A stretch of DNA of 13,497 nt, from contig JAQVNJ010000153.1 in assembly GCA_028703175.1 (NCBI GenBank), positions 1-13,497 on the forward strand, read 5' to 3'. This stretch comes from JAAYCB01 sp012744395 (GTDB lineage: Bacteria; Planctomycetota; Planctomycetia; Pirellulales; Thermoguttaceae). The notes beneath the pieces were generated by a model. It was not told the DNA's origin. It saw only the letters and a program-made list of their open reading frames with translations, and searched no databases. A program made the translations under genes and the position numbers. Each line of letters starts with the position of its first letter. The stretch's first letter is position 1. Positions 7,004 through 13,414 of the stretch are shown piece by piece.

Positions 7004-7016
7004 GACCGGGCCGGTC
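7004..7016. promoter_or_regulatory. Candidate activator-binding palindrome upstream of the sigma-54 promoter
   Basis: GACCGG-G-CCGGTC is a perfect 6-bp dyad; another GACCGG lies at 6995-7000 in direct orientation. It is 27-40 bases upstream of the -24 element, closer than is usual for enhancers of NtrC-type activators. GACCGG is also common elsewhere in this GC-rich sequence, so specificity is doubtful. Confidence 0.2.
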
Positions 7017-7042
7017 TGCGTGATCGGTTTGCCGAAGGGCGC

Positions 7043-7081
7043 GTCTCAGCAGTGTCTCAGGGGAAGCGCTTGAGAAACACT
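7043..7081. repeat. Direct and inverted repeats between activator and polysaccharide genes
   Basis: GTCTCAG occurs at 7043-7049 and 7054-7060, eleven bases apart, one helical turn. The second copy is part of an imperfect dyad: AGTGTCTCA (7051-7059) pairs with TGAG-AA-ACACT (7071-7081) with a two-base bulge. AAGCGCTT (7064-7071) is a perfect 8-bp palindrome inside. It lies 65-105 bases upstream of the sigma-54 -24 element, the right distance for an enhancer, but could equally be a terminator for the regulator transcript. Confidence 0.35.
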
Positions 7082-7093
7082 CCTCGCGCGGGA

Positions 7094-8821
7094 TTAATCC
7101 GCCTGGCTGTCGTCGAGGCCCAGCTCGCGCAACCGTCGGTAGAGCGTGGCGCGGCTGATGCCCAAGAGGGTCGCCGCCTTGGTGCGATTTCCCTTTGCCC
7201 ACTTCAGGGCCGCCGTCACGCGGTCAAGTTCGCCGGCGGCCGGGTTGTGCGGCAAGCTGTCCGCCGGCCGCTCCAGAAGCTCGGGCGGCAGGTCTTCAGG
7301 CTGGATCAGCGAGCCGCGGCAGCGGATCACCGCATACTCCAGCGCGTTGCGAAGCTCCCTGACATTGCCGGGCCAGTGATAATCGAGCAAGATGCCCATC
7401 GCCTCGTCGCTGACCGCGTCGACCTGCTTGCCCGTCGAGCCGCGATGATCGGCCAGAAACGCGCGGACGAGAATCGCCAGGTCCTCGCGCCGCTCGCGGA
7501 GCGGAGGCAATTGGATTCGGGCGACGCGGATCCGATACAGGAGGTCTTGGCGGAACCGGCCCTCGGCGGCGTCCTCGGCAAGGTTGCGATGCGTCGCCGC
7601 CAGAACGCGCAGATTCACCGGCCGGAGAGTCGATTCGCCCAGCGCCAGGACCGCGTTCTCCTCCAACACGCGGAGCAGCGTTGTCTGCACCCGAAGGGGC
7701 AGTTCGCCAATCTCGTCGAGAAACAGCGTCCCTCCGCCGGCCGCCTCGAACAGCCCTCGCTGATCGCTGATCGCCCCGGTGAATGATCCGCGCCGGTGGC
7801 CGAACAACTGGCTGGCCGCGAGCTCTTCGCTGAGCCCGCCGCAGTTGACGGCCAGAAAGGGGCCGTCGCAGCGCGGGCTGAGCCGGTGAATTGCCCGGGC
7901 AACGAGCTCCTTGCCCGTGCCCGTCTCTCCCTCGATCAGCACCGTCGAGTCGATCTTGGCCAGGTCTTCGATCGCTTGAAACACCTGCCGCATGGCCTTC
8001 GAACGGCCGAGCATCTTCTCGAACACGTGCCGGCTGTCGAGTTGGCGCTGCATATCAACCAGCGGCGACACGTCATAGACGAACAGAATCCTGCCGCCGG
8101 CCTGGCGGGGATCGTCAACGACCTCGATTTCCAGGTGCCTCGAAGGGGAGTCTTCGCTCTCCAGCACCAGCGGCAGCCTGGTCCGCGATTCCTGCCGGCG
8201 GCCGCAGATTTCCGACAAGGCGGCCATCTGCGCTTCGGACAGGGGAACCAGCGCCGGCAGCGCGCGCCCGATCACGCCGGCATTGTCAACTCCCTGAATC
8301 CGCCTTGCGGCCCGGCTGGCAAAGCGAATCCGCCCCTGGGCATCGAGCATCACGGTGCCCTGGCGCTGGGCGTCGAGGATCGCCGCCAGATCGTCGCGGC
8401 TTTCGCGGATTCGCGCGTCGGCCGCCCGCTTGTGGAGCGCGATCCGGATCGCGGCCTCCAGGTCGCGATCGGCGAAGGGCTTGACGAGGTAGCCATAGGG
8501 CTCGACCTGCTTGGCTCGCTCGAGCGTTTCCACGTCGGAGTAGGCGGTCAGGAAGACGATCGGCACCTCGCGGGTCTGGCGAATTCGCCGCGCTGTCTCG
8601 ATGCCGTCGATCGGCCCATCGATCCGCACGTCCATGAGCACCAGGTCGGGTTCCCGACTGGCGGCGATGCGGCAGGCTTCGCCTCCCGAGGCGGCGGCGC
8701 CCACGACTCGATATCCCAAACGTTCCAGGCTGCTCTGGATGTCGATGGCAACAATCTGTTCGTCTTCGACGATCAAGACCGCGGCATCCGGCTGCGGCAT
8801 TGGGCATGCATTGTCAGTCAT
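7094..8821 (-). CDS. Sigma-54-dependent response regulator (receiver-PAS-AAA-Fis HTH)
   Basis: A 575-residue NtrC-class transcription activator. The receiver domain (about 14-130) has acidic residues E19/D20, phospho-acceptor D64 (LVLMDVRI), T92 and K114. A PAS-like segment (about 138-248) is inserted before the sigma-54 AAA+ domain. That domain shows Walker A GETGTGKE (298-305), the sigma-54 contact loop as GSFTGA (345-350) instead of the common GAFTGA, Walker B GTLFLDEIGE (364-373), and WPGNVREL. A Fis-type HTH ends the protein (NRTKAATLLGISRATLYRRL, 545-564). The start chosen is the ATG at 8821, whose ATGA overlaps the kinase stop; an ATG at 8842 would add seven residues. The receiver with MDVRIDGPIDGIETA resembles those paired with HisKA_2 kinases, consistent with the gene upstream. 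It probably activates the two sigma-54 promoters in this window; that link is inferred. Confidence 0.94.
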   Translation of the reverse strand: MTDNACPMPQPDAAVLIVEDEQIVAIDIQSSLERLGYRVVGAAASGGEACRIAASREPDLVLMDVRIDGPIDGIETARRIRQTREVPIVFLTAYSDVETLERAKQVEPYGYLVKPFADRDLEAAIRIALHKRAADARIRESRDDLAAILDAQRQGTVMLDAQGRIRFASRAARRIQGVDNAGVIGRALPALVPLSEAQMAALSEICGRRQESRTRLPLVLESEDSPSRHLEIEVVDDPRQAGGRILFVYDVSPLVDMQRQLDSRHVFEKMLGRSKAMRQVFQAIEDLAKIDSTVLIEGETGTGKELVARAIHRLSPRCDGPFLAVNCGGLSEELAASQLFGHRRGSFTGAISDQRGLFEAAGGGTLFLDEIGELPLRVQTTLLRVLEENAVLALGESTLRPVNLRVLAATHRNLAEDAAEGRFRQDLLYRIRVARIQLPPLRERREDLAILVRAFLADHRGSTGKQVDAVSDEAMGILLDYHWPGNVRELRNALEYAVIRCRGSLIQPEDLPPELLERPADSLPHNPAAGELDRVTAALKWAKGNRTKAATLLGISRATLYRRLRELGLDDSQAD

Positions 8822-10653
8822 TGGTCCGTCGTCCTTGGCCATTGCCTGCCTTGAAACCGGATTTCGAACCGGGTTCCGCTGTTGTGCCGGACCGTGAGAC
8901 TTCCGTCGATTTGCCGTGTCAGGGCCTCGACGACTCTCAGACCCAATGAAGGGGGTCGGGCGTCGCAGCGATCCGGCTTGATTCCCACGCCGTCGTCTGC
9001 GACCGCGAGGCGGTAGCCGGCGGCGTCCTGGGTGAACGTCACGCGAATCTCGCCCGAGCGGCCGTCGGGAAAGGCGTGCTGAAGGGCATTGGTGACCAGT
9101 TCGTTGACGATCATGCCGCAGGGGACGGCCAGGTCAAGCGGAAGGGGCAGAGTCTGGACCTCCAGTTGGAACGTGACGGGCGCGGCTTTGCGGCCGAGGC
9201 CCCGCCGGAGATGGCCCACGAGGTCTTCCACGTACGCGGTGAAATCGATGCGGGCCAGATCGCCGGACCGGTAAAGCTGCTCGTGGATCAGGGCCATCGA
9301 GCGAATCCGCCCCTGACTCTCCTGGAACAGCTGGGCGATTTCCGGATCGCCGATCTCGCGGGATTGAAGACTGAGCAGGCTCGAGATGACCTGCAAGTTG
9401 TTCTTCACGCGGTGATGGACCTCTTTGAGCAAGAGGTCTTTCTCCTCGAGCGAGGCGCGGAGTCGCACCTCGGCCATTCTGCGCCGGGAGATGTTGGAGG
9501 CCACGCAGACGAATCCTCCGGGGTCGCCGATCGCGCCGCGGATCTCCGCGGCCGAGCAGTGGACGGGGATCGGCGCGCCGGAAGCGTGCTTCATGGAACA
9601 CTCCAGGCCAAGGGACAGGGCTTGGAGGAACTGTCTGGAATCGGGCAGCTCGTCGGCGATGAACAATTCCGGTAGTTCGCGGCCGGCAAGCTGGTCCTCC
9701 GTCTGGCCGAGTTCGGCGCATGCCGCCGGGTTGACGCGGCGGACGGTCAGTTCCGGATCGACCACGATGAGCATCTCCCGCATCGAGCAGATAATGTTGT
9801 CGAGATAGGCTCTTGAAACGGTGGTCGCCTTCAGGTCGGCCGCCATCTGGTTGACCTGGGCGGCGAGCATGCCGATTTCATCGCGGCGGCGGATGGCGAC
9901 CCGGACGTCGAATCGGCCCTGGCCGACCTCGGCCGCTGCGCGCTGCAAGATGCCAAGCGGCGCGCCGATCGACCGGGAGGTAAACAGGCCCATCAGCACG
10001 GCGCAGACGGCGGCGGCGACCAGCAGCAGTCCCCGCCACTGGTTTGCGACGACCATCGCCCGCTCGGTTGTACGAATGCCGCCGGTGAGTTCCTTCTCCG
10101 CGCGCTGGCGATATTCGGCCAGCAGGGGGAGCACGTCGGTTTCGGCGTGCTGGCAGAGCCGCAGGTTGAGGAACCGCTCCGCCTCCTCGACGCTGCCGGA
10201 AAGCAGCCGCAGGAACTCGTCCTGCAATTGGCGATGCTGGGCGAATTCCTCCGCGATTCGTGCGAGGGTTGGGAGGGTCTGCGTCGTTTCCCGCTCGACC
10301 ACCTCAGCGAGGCCTTGGGCGGCCGCCCAGCGGGTCAGCGATTCGGCGGCCAGCCGCTGCCGGTCCAGCCCCGCCTCGGCAACCTGCAGGTTCGCGCCGA
10401 TCAGGCCGTGGCGGTTGGCCGCGTCGTCGCGACCGCTTCGTTGCGCGACGAGAATGGCGTGTGACGCGAGTTGGCTCGCGTAAAGGGCCACGGTGATTTC
10501 CGTGGTGTCGGCGACCTTCAGAATCGCTCCGCGTCCGAGCTGTTCCATCTGCTGCTCGACCGCCCTGTTGGTGAGTTGGGCGACGTATCCGGCCGCTCCG
10601 ACCAGCGAAGCGATCGACAGGAATGCCGCCGTCAGTTTCAGGCCGATCCTCAT
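8818..10653 (-). CDS. Membrane sensor histidine kinase, HAMP-PAS-HisKA_2
   Basis: A 611-residue sensor kinase. A first membrane segment (about 5-26) and a second (about 208-226) bracket a 180-residue extracytoplasmic region that is largely helical and charged, like four-helix-bundle sensors. HAMP follows (about 227-279), then a PAS domain (about 281-392), then the HisKA_2 dimerisation and phospho-acceptor region EVHHRVKNNLQVISSLLSLQ (411-430) with H413/H414. The ATPase domain has the N box NELVTNALQHAF (517-528) and DDGVGI (553-558). HisKA_2 kinases normally pair with stand-alone or output-poor receivers, whereas this one overlaps a full NtrC-type activator by an ATGA, so the two are certainly co-translated. 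The start ATG at 10653 has AAGG about nine bases upstream. The signal sensed is unknown. The upstream space carries a strong inverted repeat that could be its operator. Confidence 0.94.
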   Translation of the reverse strand: MRIGLKLTAAFLSIASLVGAAGYVAQLTNRAVEQQMEQLGRGAILKVADTTEITVALYASQLASHAILVAQRSGRDDAANRHGLIGANLQVAEAGLDRQRLAAESLTRWAAAQGLAEVVERETTQTLPTLARIAEEFAQHRQLQDEFLRLLSGSVEEAERFLNLRLCQHAETDVLPLLAEYRQRAEKELTGGIRTTERAMVVANQWRGLLLVAAAVCAVLMGLFTSRSIGAPLGILQRAAAEVGQGRFDVRVAIRRRDEIGMLAAQVNQMAADLKATTVSRAYLDNIICSMREMLIVVDPELTVRRVNPAACAELGQTEDQLAGRELPELFIADELPDSRQFLQALSLGLECSMKHASGAPIPVHCSAAEIRGAIGDPGGFVCVASNISRRRMAEVRLRASLEEKDLLLKEVHHRVKNNLQVISSLLSLQSREIGDPEIAQLFQESQGRIRSMALIHEQLYRSGDLARIDFTAYVEDLVGHLRRGLGRKAAPVTFQLEVQTLPLPLDLAVPCGMIVNELVTNALQHAFPDGRSGEIRVTFTQDAAGYRLAVADDGVGIKPDRCDARPPSLGLRVVEALTRQIDGSLTVRHNSGTRFEIRFQGRQWPRTTDQ

Positions 10654-10681
10654 TGCCAGACGCCTTCTTCAACACCGTGGG

Positions 10682-10705
10682 CGGGATCGCGGCGCTGCGA
10701 TCCCG
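10682..10705. promoter_or_regulatory. Strong 9-bp inverted repeat (operator or leader hairpin)
   Basis: CGGGATCGC (10682-10690) and GCGATCCCG (10697-10705) form a perfect 9-bp dyad around GGCGCT. It lies 29 bases before the kinase ATG on the minus strand and about 40-60 bases upstream of the plus-strand sigma-54 promoter. It could therefore be a binding site serving both divergent transcripts, or a hairpin in the kinase mRNA leader. Confidence 0.45.
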
Positions 10706-10742
10706 ATTGACCGGCAGCGCCTGAGAAGCGAATCTCGCGCCG

Positions 10743-10758
10743 GGGCACGCCAATTGCA
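10743..10758 (+). promoter_or_regulatory. Near-consensus sigma-54 (-24/-12) promoter facing the pseudopilin gene
   Basis: The sequence GGGCACGCCAATTGCA matches TGGCACG-N4-TTGCW at every fixed position but the first. GG (10744-10745) and GC (10756-10757) have the obligatory ten-base spacing. Transcription would begin near 10769 and run toward the DUF1559 gene at 11055. It is divergent from the kinase/activator operon, the usual arrangement for a sigma-54 activator and its target. Confidence 0.7.
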
Positions 10759-10768
10759 GGACCTGATC

Positions 10769-11054
10769 TGGAGACCGCCAGCGCCAGTCCGACTTGAGCC
10801 GGTGTGGCTAGCGACCGCTCGGCGGCGAGGGGAAGCCCTATCTTCTCCTGGCTGGGGCCGCCTGCCCGATGGTAAAGTATCCAGCGAGATTCCACCTCAG
10901 ACCAGTCTTGGGGACAGGAAACTCCCACGGATTTGCACGGAAAGATAAGGCCAAGTGGGGGGGCTTCCCCCCGCCAGCGGAACCGCCGCGAGGCGCCCGG
11001 GCCTGTCGCACGGGGCGCATCGACGGTGATCCCATTTCGAGGTGTCTCGCTCTG
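10769..11054 (+). other. Long structured leader of the pseudopilin gene
   Basis: About 286 bases between the predicted sigma-54 start and the pseudopilin ATG hold no convincing gene. Two hairpins are visible. AGGGGAAG (10828-10835) pairs with CTTCTCCT (10842-10849) with one G-T pair. A run of seven G at 10957-10963 pairs with six C at 10967-10972 and extends by two outer pairs to 10955-10974. An in-frame ATG at 10869 would prepend 62 residues to the pseudopilin, which does not fit a prepilin leader. No known riboswitch consensus was recognised. Confidence 0.4.
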
Positions 11055-11969
11055 ATGATCCGACCGGCGAGAGGGCTGACCCTGGTGGAGCTGTTGGTGG
11101 TGATCGCCATCGTGGCGGTGCTGGTCGCCCTGCTGCTGCCGGCGGTCCAGGCTGCCAGGGAAGCTGCCCGGCGGATTCAGTGCCAGGACAACGTTCGCCA
11201 GATCGGCCTGGCCCTGCACAACCACCAGACAACCTACGGCAGGCTCCCGGCAGGCTGGGTGAGCAGCCAGCCCAATGGCGAGCCCGGTTGGGGCTGGGCG
11301 GCGATGCTGCCCGGTTTCATCGAGCAAGAGACTCTGAAGAACGCCCCGGGGCCTGGGCCGGGCAACCCGGGGCCCGGACCTGGTGGCAGACCGATCGGCG
11401 ACCCGGTCAACCAGCGTTTTCGCGAAACTCGAATCAGGCTGCTTCTATGCCCCTCCGATCCCTCGGACGAAGTCTTTATGCTCCAGGGTGGCGGTTCTGG
11501 CGGCGGTGGAGGGGGGGGAGGTGGAGGGGGGGGAGGCCCAGGGGGACCCATGTTCCAGATTGCCCGGGCCAACTACTCGGGTGTGTTCGGCAGCAACTTG
11601 ATCGAGGTCCAGCCCCGGGCCGGCAACGGAGTGTTTTTCCAGAATAGCGCGATCCGCTTCGCTGACATTCTCGATGGCCTCTCCAACACGCTCCTGGTGG
11701 GCGAACGGTCGTCGCGGTTGGACCACGCCACGTGGGTCGGCGCGGTACCCGGCGCTTATCGGGGCACGGCCAGGGTTGTCGGCCGGGCCGGCAGCGTGCC
11801 CAACGACGTGCTCAACGACTTCGCCGATTTCAGCAGCCATCATGCGTTCGGCGCGAATTTCGCCATCGCCGACGGCTCGGTGAGATTGATCAGCGACGTG
11901 ATCGATCTGGCGGTCTACCAGGCCCTCGCCACCCGTGCCGAAGGCGAACCGGCGGCGACGGTTCCTTGA
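11055..11969 (+). CDS. DUF1559 prepilin-like protein (type II pseudopilin family)
   Basis: A 304-residue pseudopilin-type protein of the DUF1559 family that is highly expanded in planctomycetes. The N-terminus MIRPARG-LTLVELLVVIAI has the type IV prepilin cleavage and methylation pattern: a short basic leader, cleavage after G8, E at position 5 of the mature form, then a hydrophobic helix to about 31. The C-terminal part contains the H-X9-DG motif (HAFGANFAIADG, about 263-274). Thus it should be processed by prepilin peptidase and sit in the membrane or in a pilus-like structure. The start at 11055 is chosen because the leader must be short; GAGGTG lies ten bases upstream. A Pro/Gly-rich section (about 97-112) and a near-pure glycine stretch (145-164) interrupt the globular domain; the latter is encoded by tandem G8 tracts at 11505-11534. 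Predicted to be sigma-54 controlled. Confidence 0.92.
   Translation: MIRPARGLTLVELLVVIAIVAVLVALLLPAVQAAREAARRIQCQDNVRQIGLALHNHQTTYGRLPAGWVSSQPNGEPGWGWAAMLPGFIEQETLKNAPGPGPGNPGPGPGGRPIGDPVNQRFRETRIRLLLCPSDPSDEVFMLQGGGSGGGGGGGGGGGGGPGGPMFQIARANYSGVFGSNLIEVQPRAGNGVFFQNSAIRFADILDGLSNTLLVGERSSRLDHATWVGAVPGAYRGTARVVGRAGSVPNDVLNDFADFSSHHAFGANFAIADGSVRLISDVIDLAVYQALATRAEGEPAATVP
11505..11534 (+). repeat. Exact tandem 15-bp repeat with two G8 tracts
   Basis: GGTGGAGGGGGGGGA occurs twice back to back (11505-11519 and 11520-11534). The unit length is five codons, so copy changes keep the frame, while slippage in either G8 run would not. The wider stretch 11487-11546 encodes 20 residues of which 18 are glycine and has strong G-quadruplex potential. 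Confidence 0.9.
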
Positions 11970-12089
11970 AGGCCACGGCAGGTCGCCGTTCCCTTGCCGG
12001 AACCGCTCCCCTCGCGTCCCGCCAAGAACGAAGGAAAGGACGCCAACCCGGTCGGATCGACGCCCTTTCCCGATCCCTGCCCCACAAAA

Positions 12090-12103
12090 CGTACGCTTGT
12101 ACG
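12090..12103. terminator. Small hairpin between convergent genes
   Basis: CGTAC-GCTT-GTACG is a perfect 5-bp stem with a 4-base loop in the 185-base gap between the pseudopilin stop (11969) and the stop of the small secreted protein gene (12155). No T-tract follows. It is the only clear structure in that gap and a weak terminator candidate. Confidence 0.2.
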
Positions 12104-12154
12104 GTCACCTGCCCGAGCGGAGACCGTATTCGGCGTACAGCGGGCTGTTGCCAG

Positions 12155-12550
12155 TCATTTCTTGCTGCTCTGGATCACTCGGATTGTGTCCGTTCCGTAG
12201 AACTCCGTCCCGTCCGCGGCCGTCCCCGAAAGAGTCAGTTCTACCTCCTCCCCCACATACTCCGTTAGAATTGCAGCCACGTCGCCGACCGGGAACTTCG
12301 CCACGAGATCTCCACGGTTGTCCGCGAACGTGGACTTGACGGGAACGGCGTTGAGTGTCACCAACACGTCGTGGTCAACCAGAGAGTAGGGAATGTCCGC
12401 GTGGACCGTCACCCAGACCCCCTTCATGTCGAGGTTGACCGTGCTGGGTGAGATGACGATGTCGATCCGCGCCTCCTCGGCACTCGCTGGGGCAATTACC
12501 ATGGCCGAAGCCAACAGCATGGCAGACAACGGTAGTAACACGCTTTTCAT
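12155..12550 (-). CDS. Small secreted protein of unknown family
   Basis: A 131-residue exported protein. The ATG at 12550 is strongly supported by AAGGAG eight bases upstream and by an immediate signal peptide (MKSVLLPLSAMLLASAMVIAPASA, cleavage before EEA). The mature part of about 107 residues alternates hydrophobic and polar residues (IDIVISPSTVNLDMKGVWVTVHADIP, given here only as its pattern of beta strands; VTLNAVPV, VELTLSGTAADGTEFYGTD). This suggests an immunoglobulin-like or jelly-roll beta sandwich, similar in feel to planctomycete dockerin-neighbour domains that deal with limits expressed as N-terminal 'values'; I do not recognise a family. There are no cysteines in the mature part. 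It converges on the pseudopilin gene and has its own leader with a strong hairpin. Codon usage and base composition seem slightly less GC-rich than its neighbours. Function unknown. Confidence 0.8.
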   Translation of the reverse strand: MKSVLLPLSAMLLASAMVIAPASAEEARIDIVISPSTVNLDMKGVWVTVHADIPYSLVDHDVLVTLNAVPVKSTFADNRGDLVAKFPVGDVAAILTEYVGEEVELTLSGTAADGTEFYGTDTIRVIQSSKK

Positions 12551-12558
12551 GGTCCGGA

Positions 12559-12564
12559 CTCCTT
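12559..12564 (-). promoter_or_regulatory. Ribosome binding site deciding the small secreted protein start
   Basis: AAGGAG on the minus strand, eight bases before the ATG at 12550. It excludes the in-frame upstream start at 12664, which would place 38 non-signal residues in front of the signal peptide. Confidence 0.8.
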
Positions 12565-12614
12565 CTCGCGAACGTTTCTTGCCCTTGGCTGCATCGGGAT
12601 CTTCTGAAGGCCGA

Positions 12615-12650
12615 GCCGCGCTCAAGGCATTTGAATCCGTCGAGCGCGGC
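12615..12650. promoter_or_regulatory. 9-bp inverted repeat upstream of the small secreted protein gene
   Basis: GCCGCGCTC (12615-12623) and GAGCGCGGC (12642-12650) are perfect complements around an 18-base, comparatively AT-rich loop. It lies 65-100 bases before the ATG at 12550. It may be an operator, a leader hairpin, or the boundary of the repeat-rich region to its right. Confidence 0.35.
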
Positions 12651-12661
12651 AGCCCGTGTGG

Positions 12662-12676
12662 CACCCCTTCGGGGTG
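12662..12676. repeat. Hairpin CACCCC-TTC-GGGGTG
   Basis: A perfect 6-bp stem with a three-base loop. A related copy is at 13062-13076, where the two inner C are T and still pair with G. The first 17 bases of the two sites (from 12661 and 13061) agree at 14 positions, so they seem to be copies of one element. Confidence 0.5.
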
Positions 12677-12883
12677 TGTGTTCTTCTGTCCGTTTCACAG
12701 CCCAAGCTGCGCTGCGCAACCCCGGGCCTTGTTGTCGGACGTCTTCGACGCGGGGACGCGGGTTGTCTCAACCGGTTCACCGTCCCCAACGCCGGATCTG
12801 GAGAACGCAGTAATAGCAATTTCGATGCCAAGGGAGAGGATTGCCGGCATGTTGACGATTTGGCGTGCGGGCCTGCCACCTGC

Positions 12884-12906
12884 GCAAGCGTCTCGCTGCT
12901 TTTTTT
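12884..12906 (+). terminator. Intrinsic terminator-like hairpin followed by seven T
   Basis: GCAAGCG-TCT-CGCTGC folds into a 6-bp stem with one bulged A, and TTTTTTT follows at 12900-12906. A T7 run is rare in this GC-rich window. No plus-strand gene lies upstream of it, so if real it would end a non-coding transcript that starts between about 12551 and 12880. Confidence 0.4.
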
Positions 12907-13061
12907 CGGATCGGCCGAGGCGCGCCGGAGTGCCTCGCCGGCACGTTGCCGGGCGCCTCGCCTGCGCGCCACATGCGCCACGAATCGCACTGCAAGCAAC
13001 CTGGTTTGCGTGAACGCTTCGAAGACGCTGCGGAGAATGCACCCGGCTTGTCGAAAACCTG

Positions 13062-13076
13062 CACCTTTTGGGGGTG
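13062..13076. repeat. Second copy of the CACC-type hairpin
   Basis: CACCTT-TTG-GGGGTG pairs over six positions using two G-T pairs. It is a diverged copy of the element at 12662-12676, with changes that keep the stem. Confidence 0.4.
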
Positions 13077-13395
13077 TCTCGGTCTGTCGAGCCGTGTCAG
13101 GAGGGGGGCCAGCGGCGGCCTCCGAAACGCTGGCCCGGATGTCGGAGCCGACGCTGTTGGAGCGGATCGGCCCGCACGAATGGGCTGGTTGCGAACGGCC
13201 CCTTGGGAGCAATTGGGGCGGCAAGACGCAAGGCTCCATCGGCAATCGGCAAAGCTGGGCCCTTGACGGGGGACGCCGGACTTCTGGAGCTTGGCGCTTG
13301 TGCGATCGATCCGGAGCGCGGTCTTCGAAATCGACGGTCGCGGAGGCAGCGCGGCGGAAAAACTGGTTTGGGGTATGGCCTTGAGGCGGGTAGCC

Positions 13396-13414
13396 GATAT
13401 ATAAAGGAATATTC
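13396..13414 (+). promoter_or_regulatory. AT-rich promoter-like patch before the right edge
   Basis: TATATAAAGG at 13398-13407 followed by the palindrome GAATATTC (13407-13414, sharing a base) is the most AT-rich spot of the window. TATAAA at 13400-13405 resembles a -10 element, but no -35 hexamer is at the right spacing (TTGAGG at 13381 is only 13 bases away). It lies about 35 bases before a possible gene start at 13442. Confidence 0.25.

Noticed and set aside
10728..10741. Minus-strand sigma-54-like site GGCGCGAGATTCGC before the kinase
   Set aside because: Spacing GG-N10-GC is correct but the conserved A of the -24 and one T of the -12 element differ; with the strong plus-strand site a few bases away, chance is likely in GC-rich DNA.
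10869..11054. Upstream ATG extension of the pseudopilin
   Set aside because: Prepilin leaders are short; 62 extra residues before the G-LTLVE cleavage site are implausible, and the stretch contains a G7/C6 hairpin.
12656..13384. Plus-strand open frame of 242 codons in the right-hand gap
   Set aside because: Product is rich in Arg, Ser, Cys and Ala with no domain, no ribosome site, and it spans the hairpin-T7 terminator and both repeat hairpins. Overlapping open frames on the other strand look equally random; high GC explains them.
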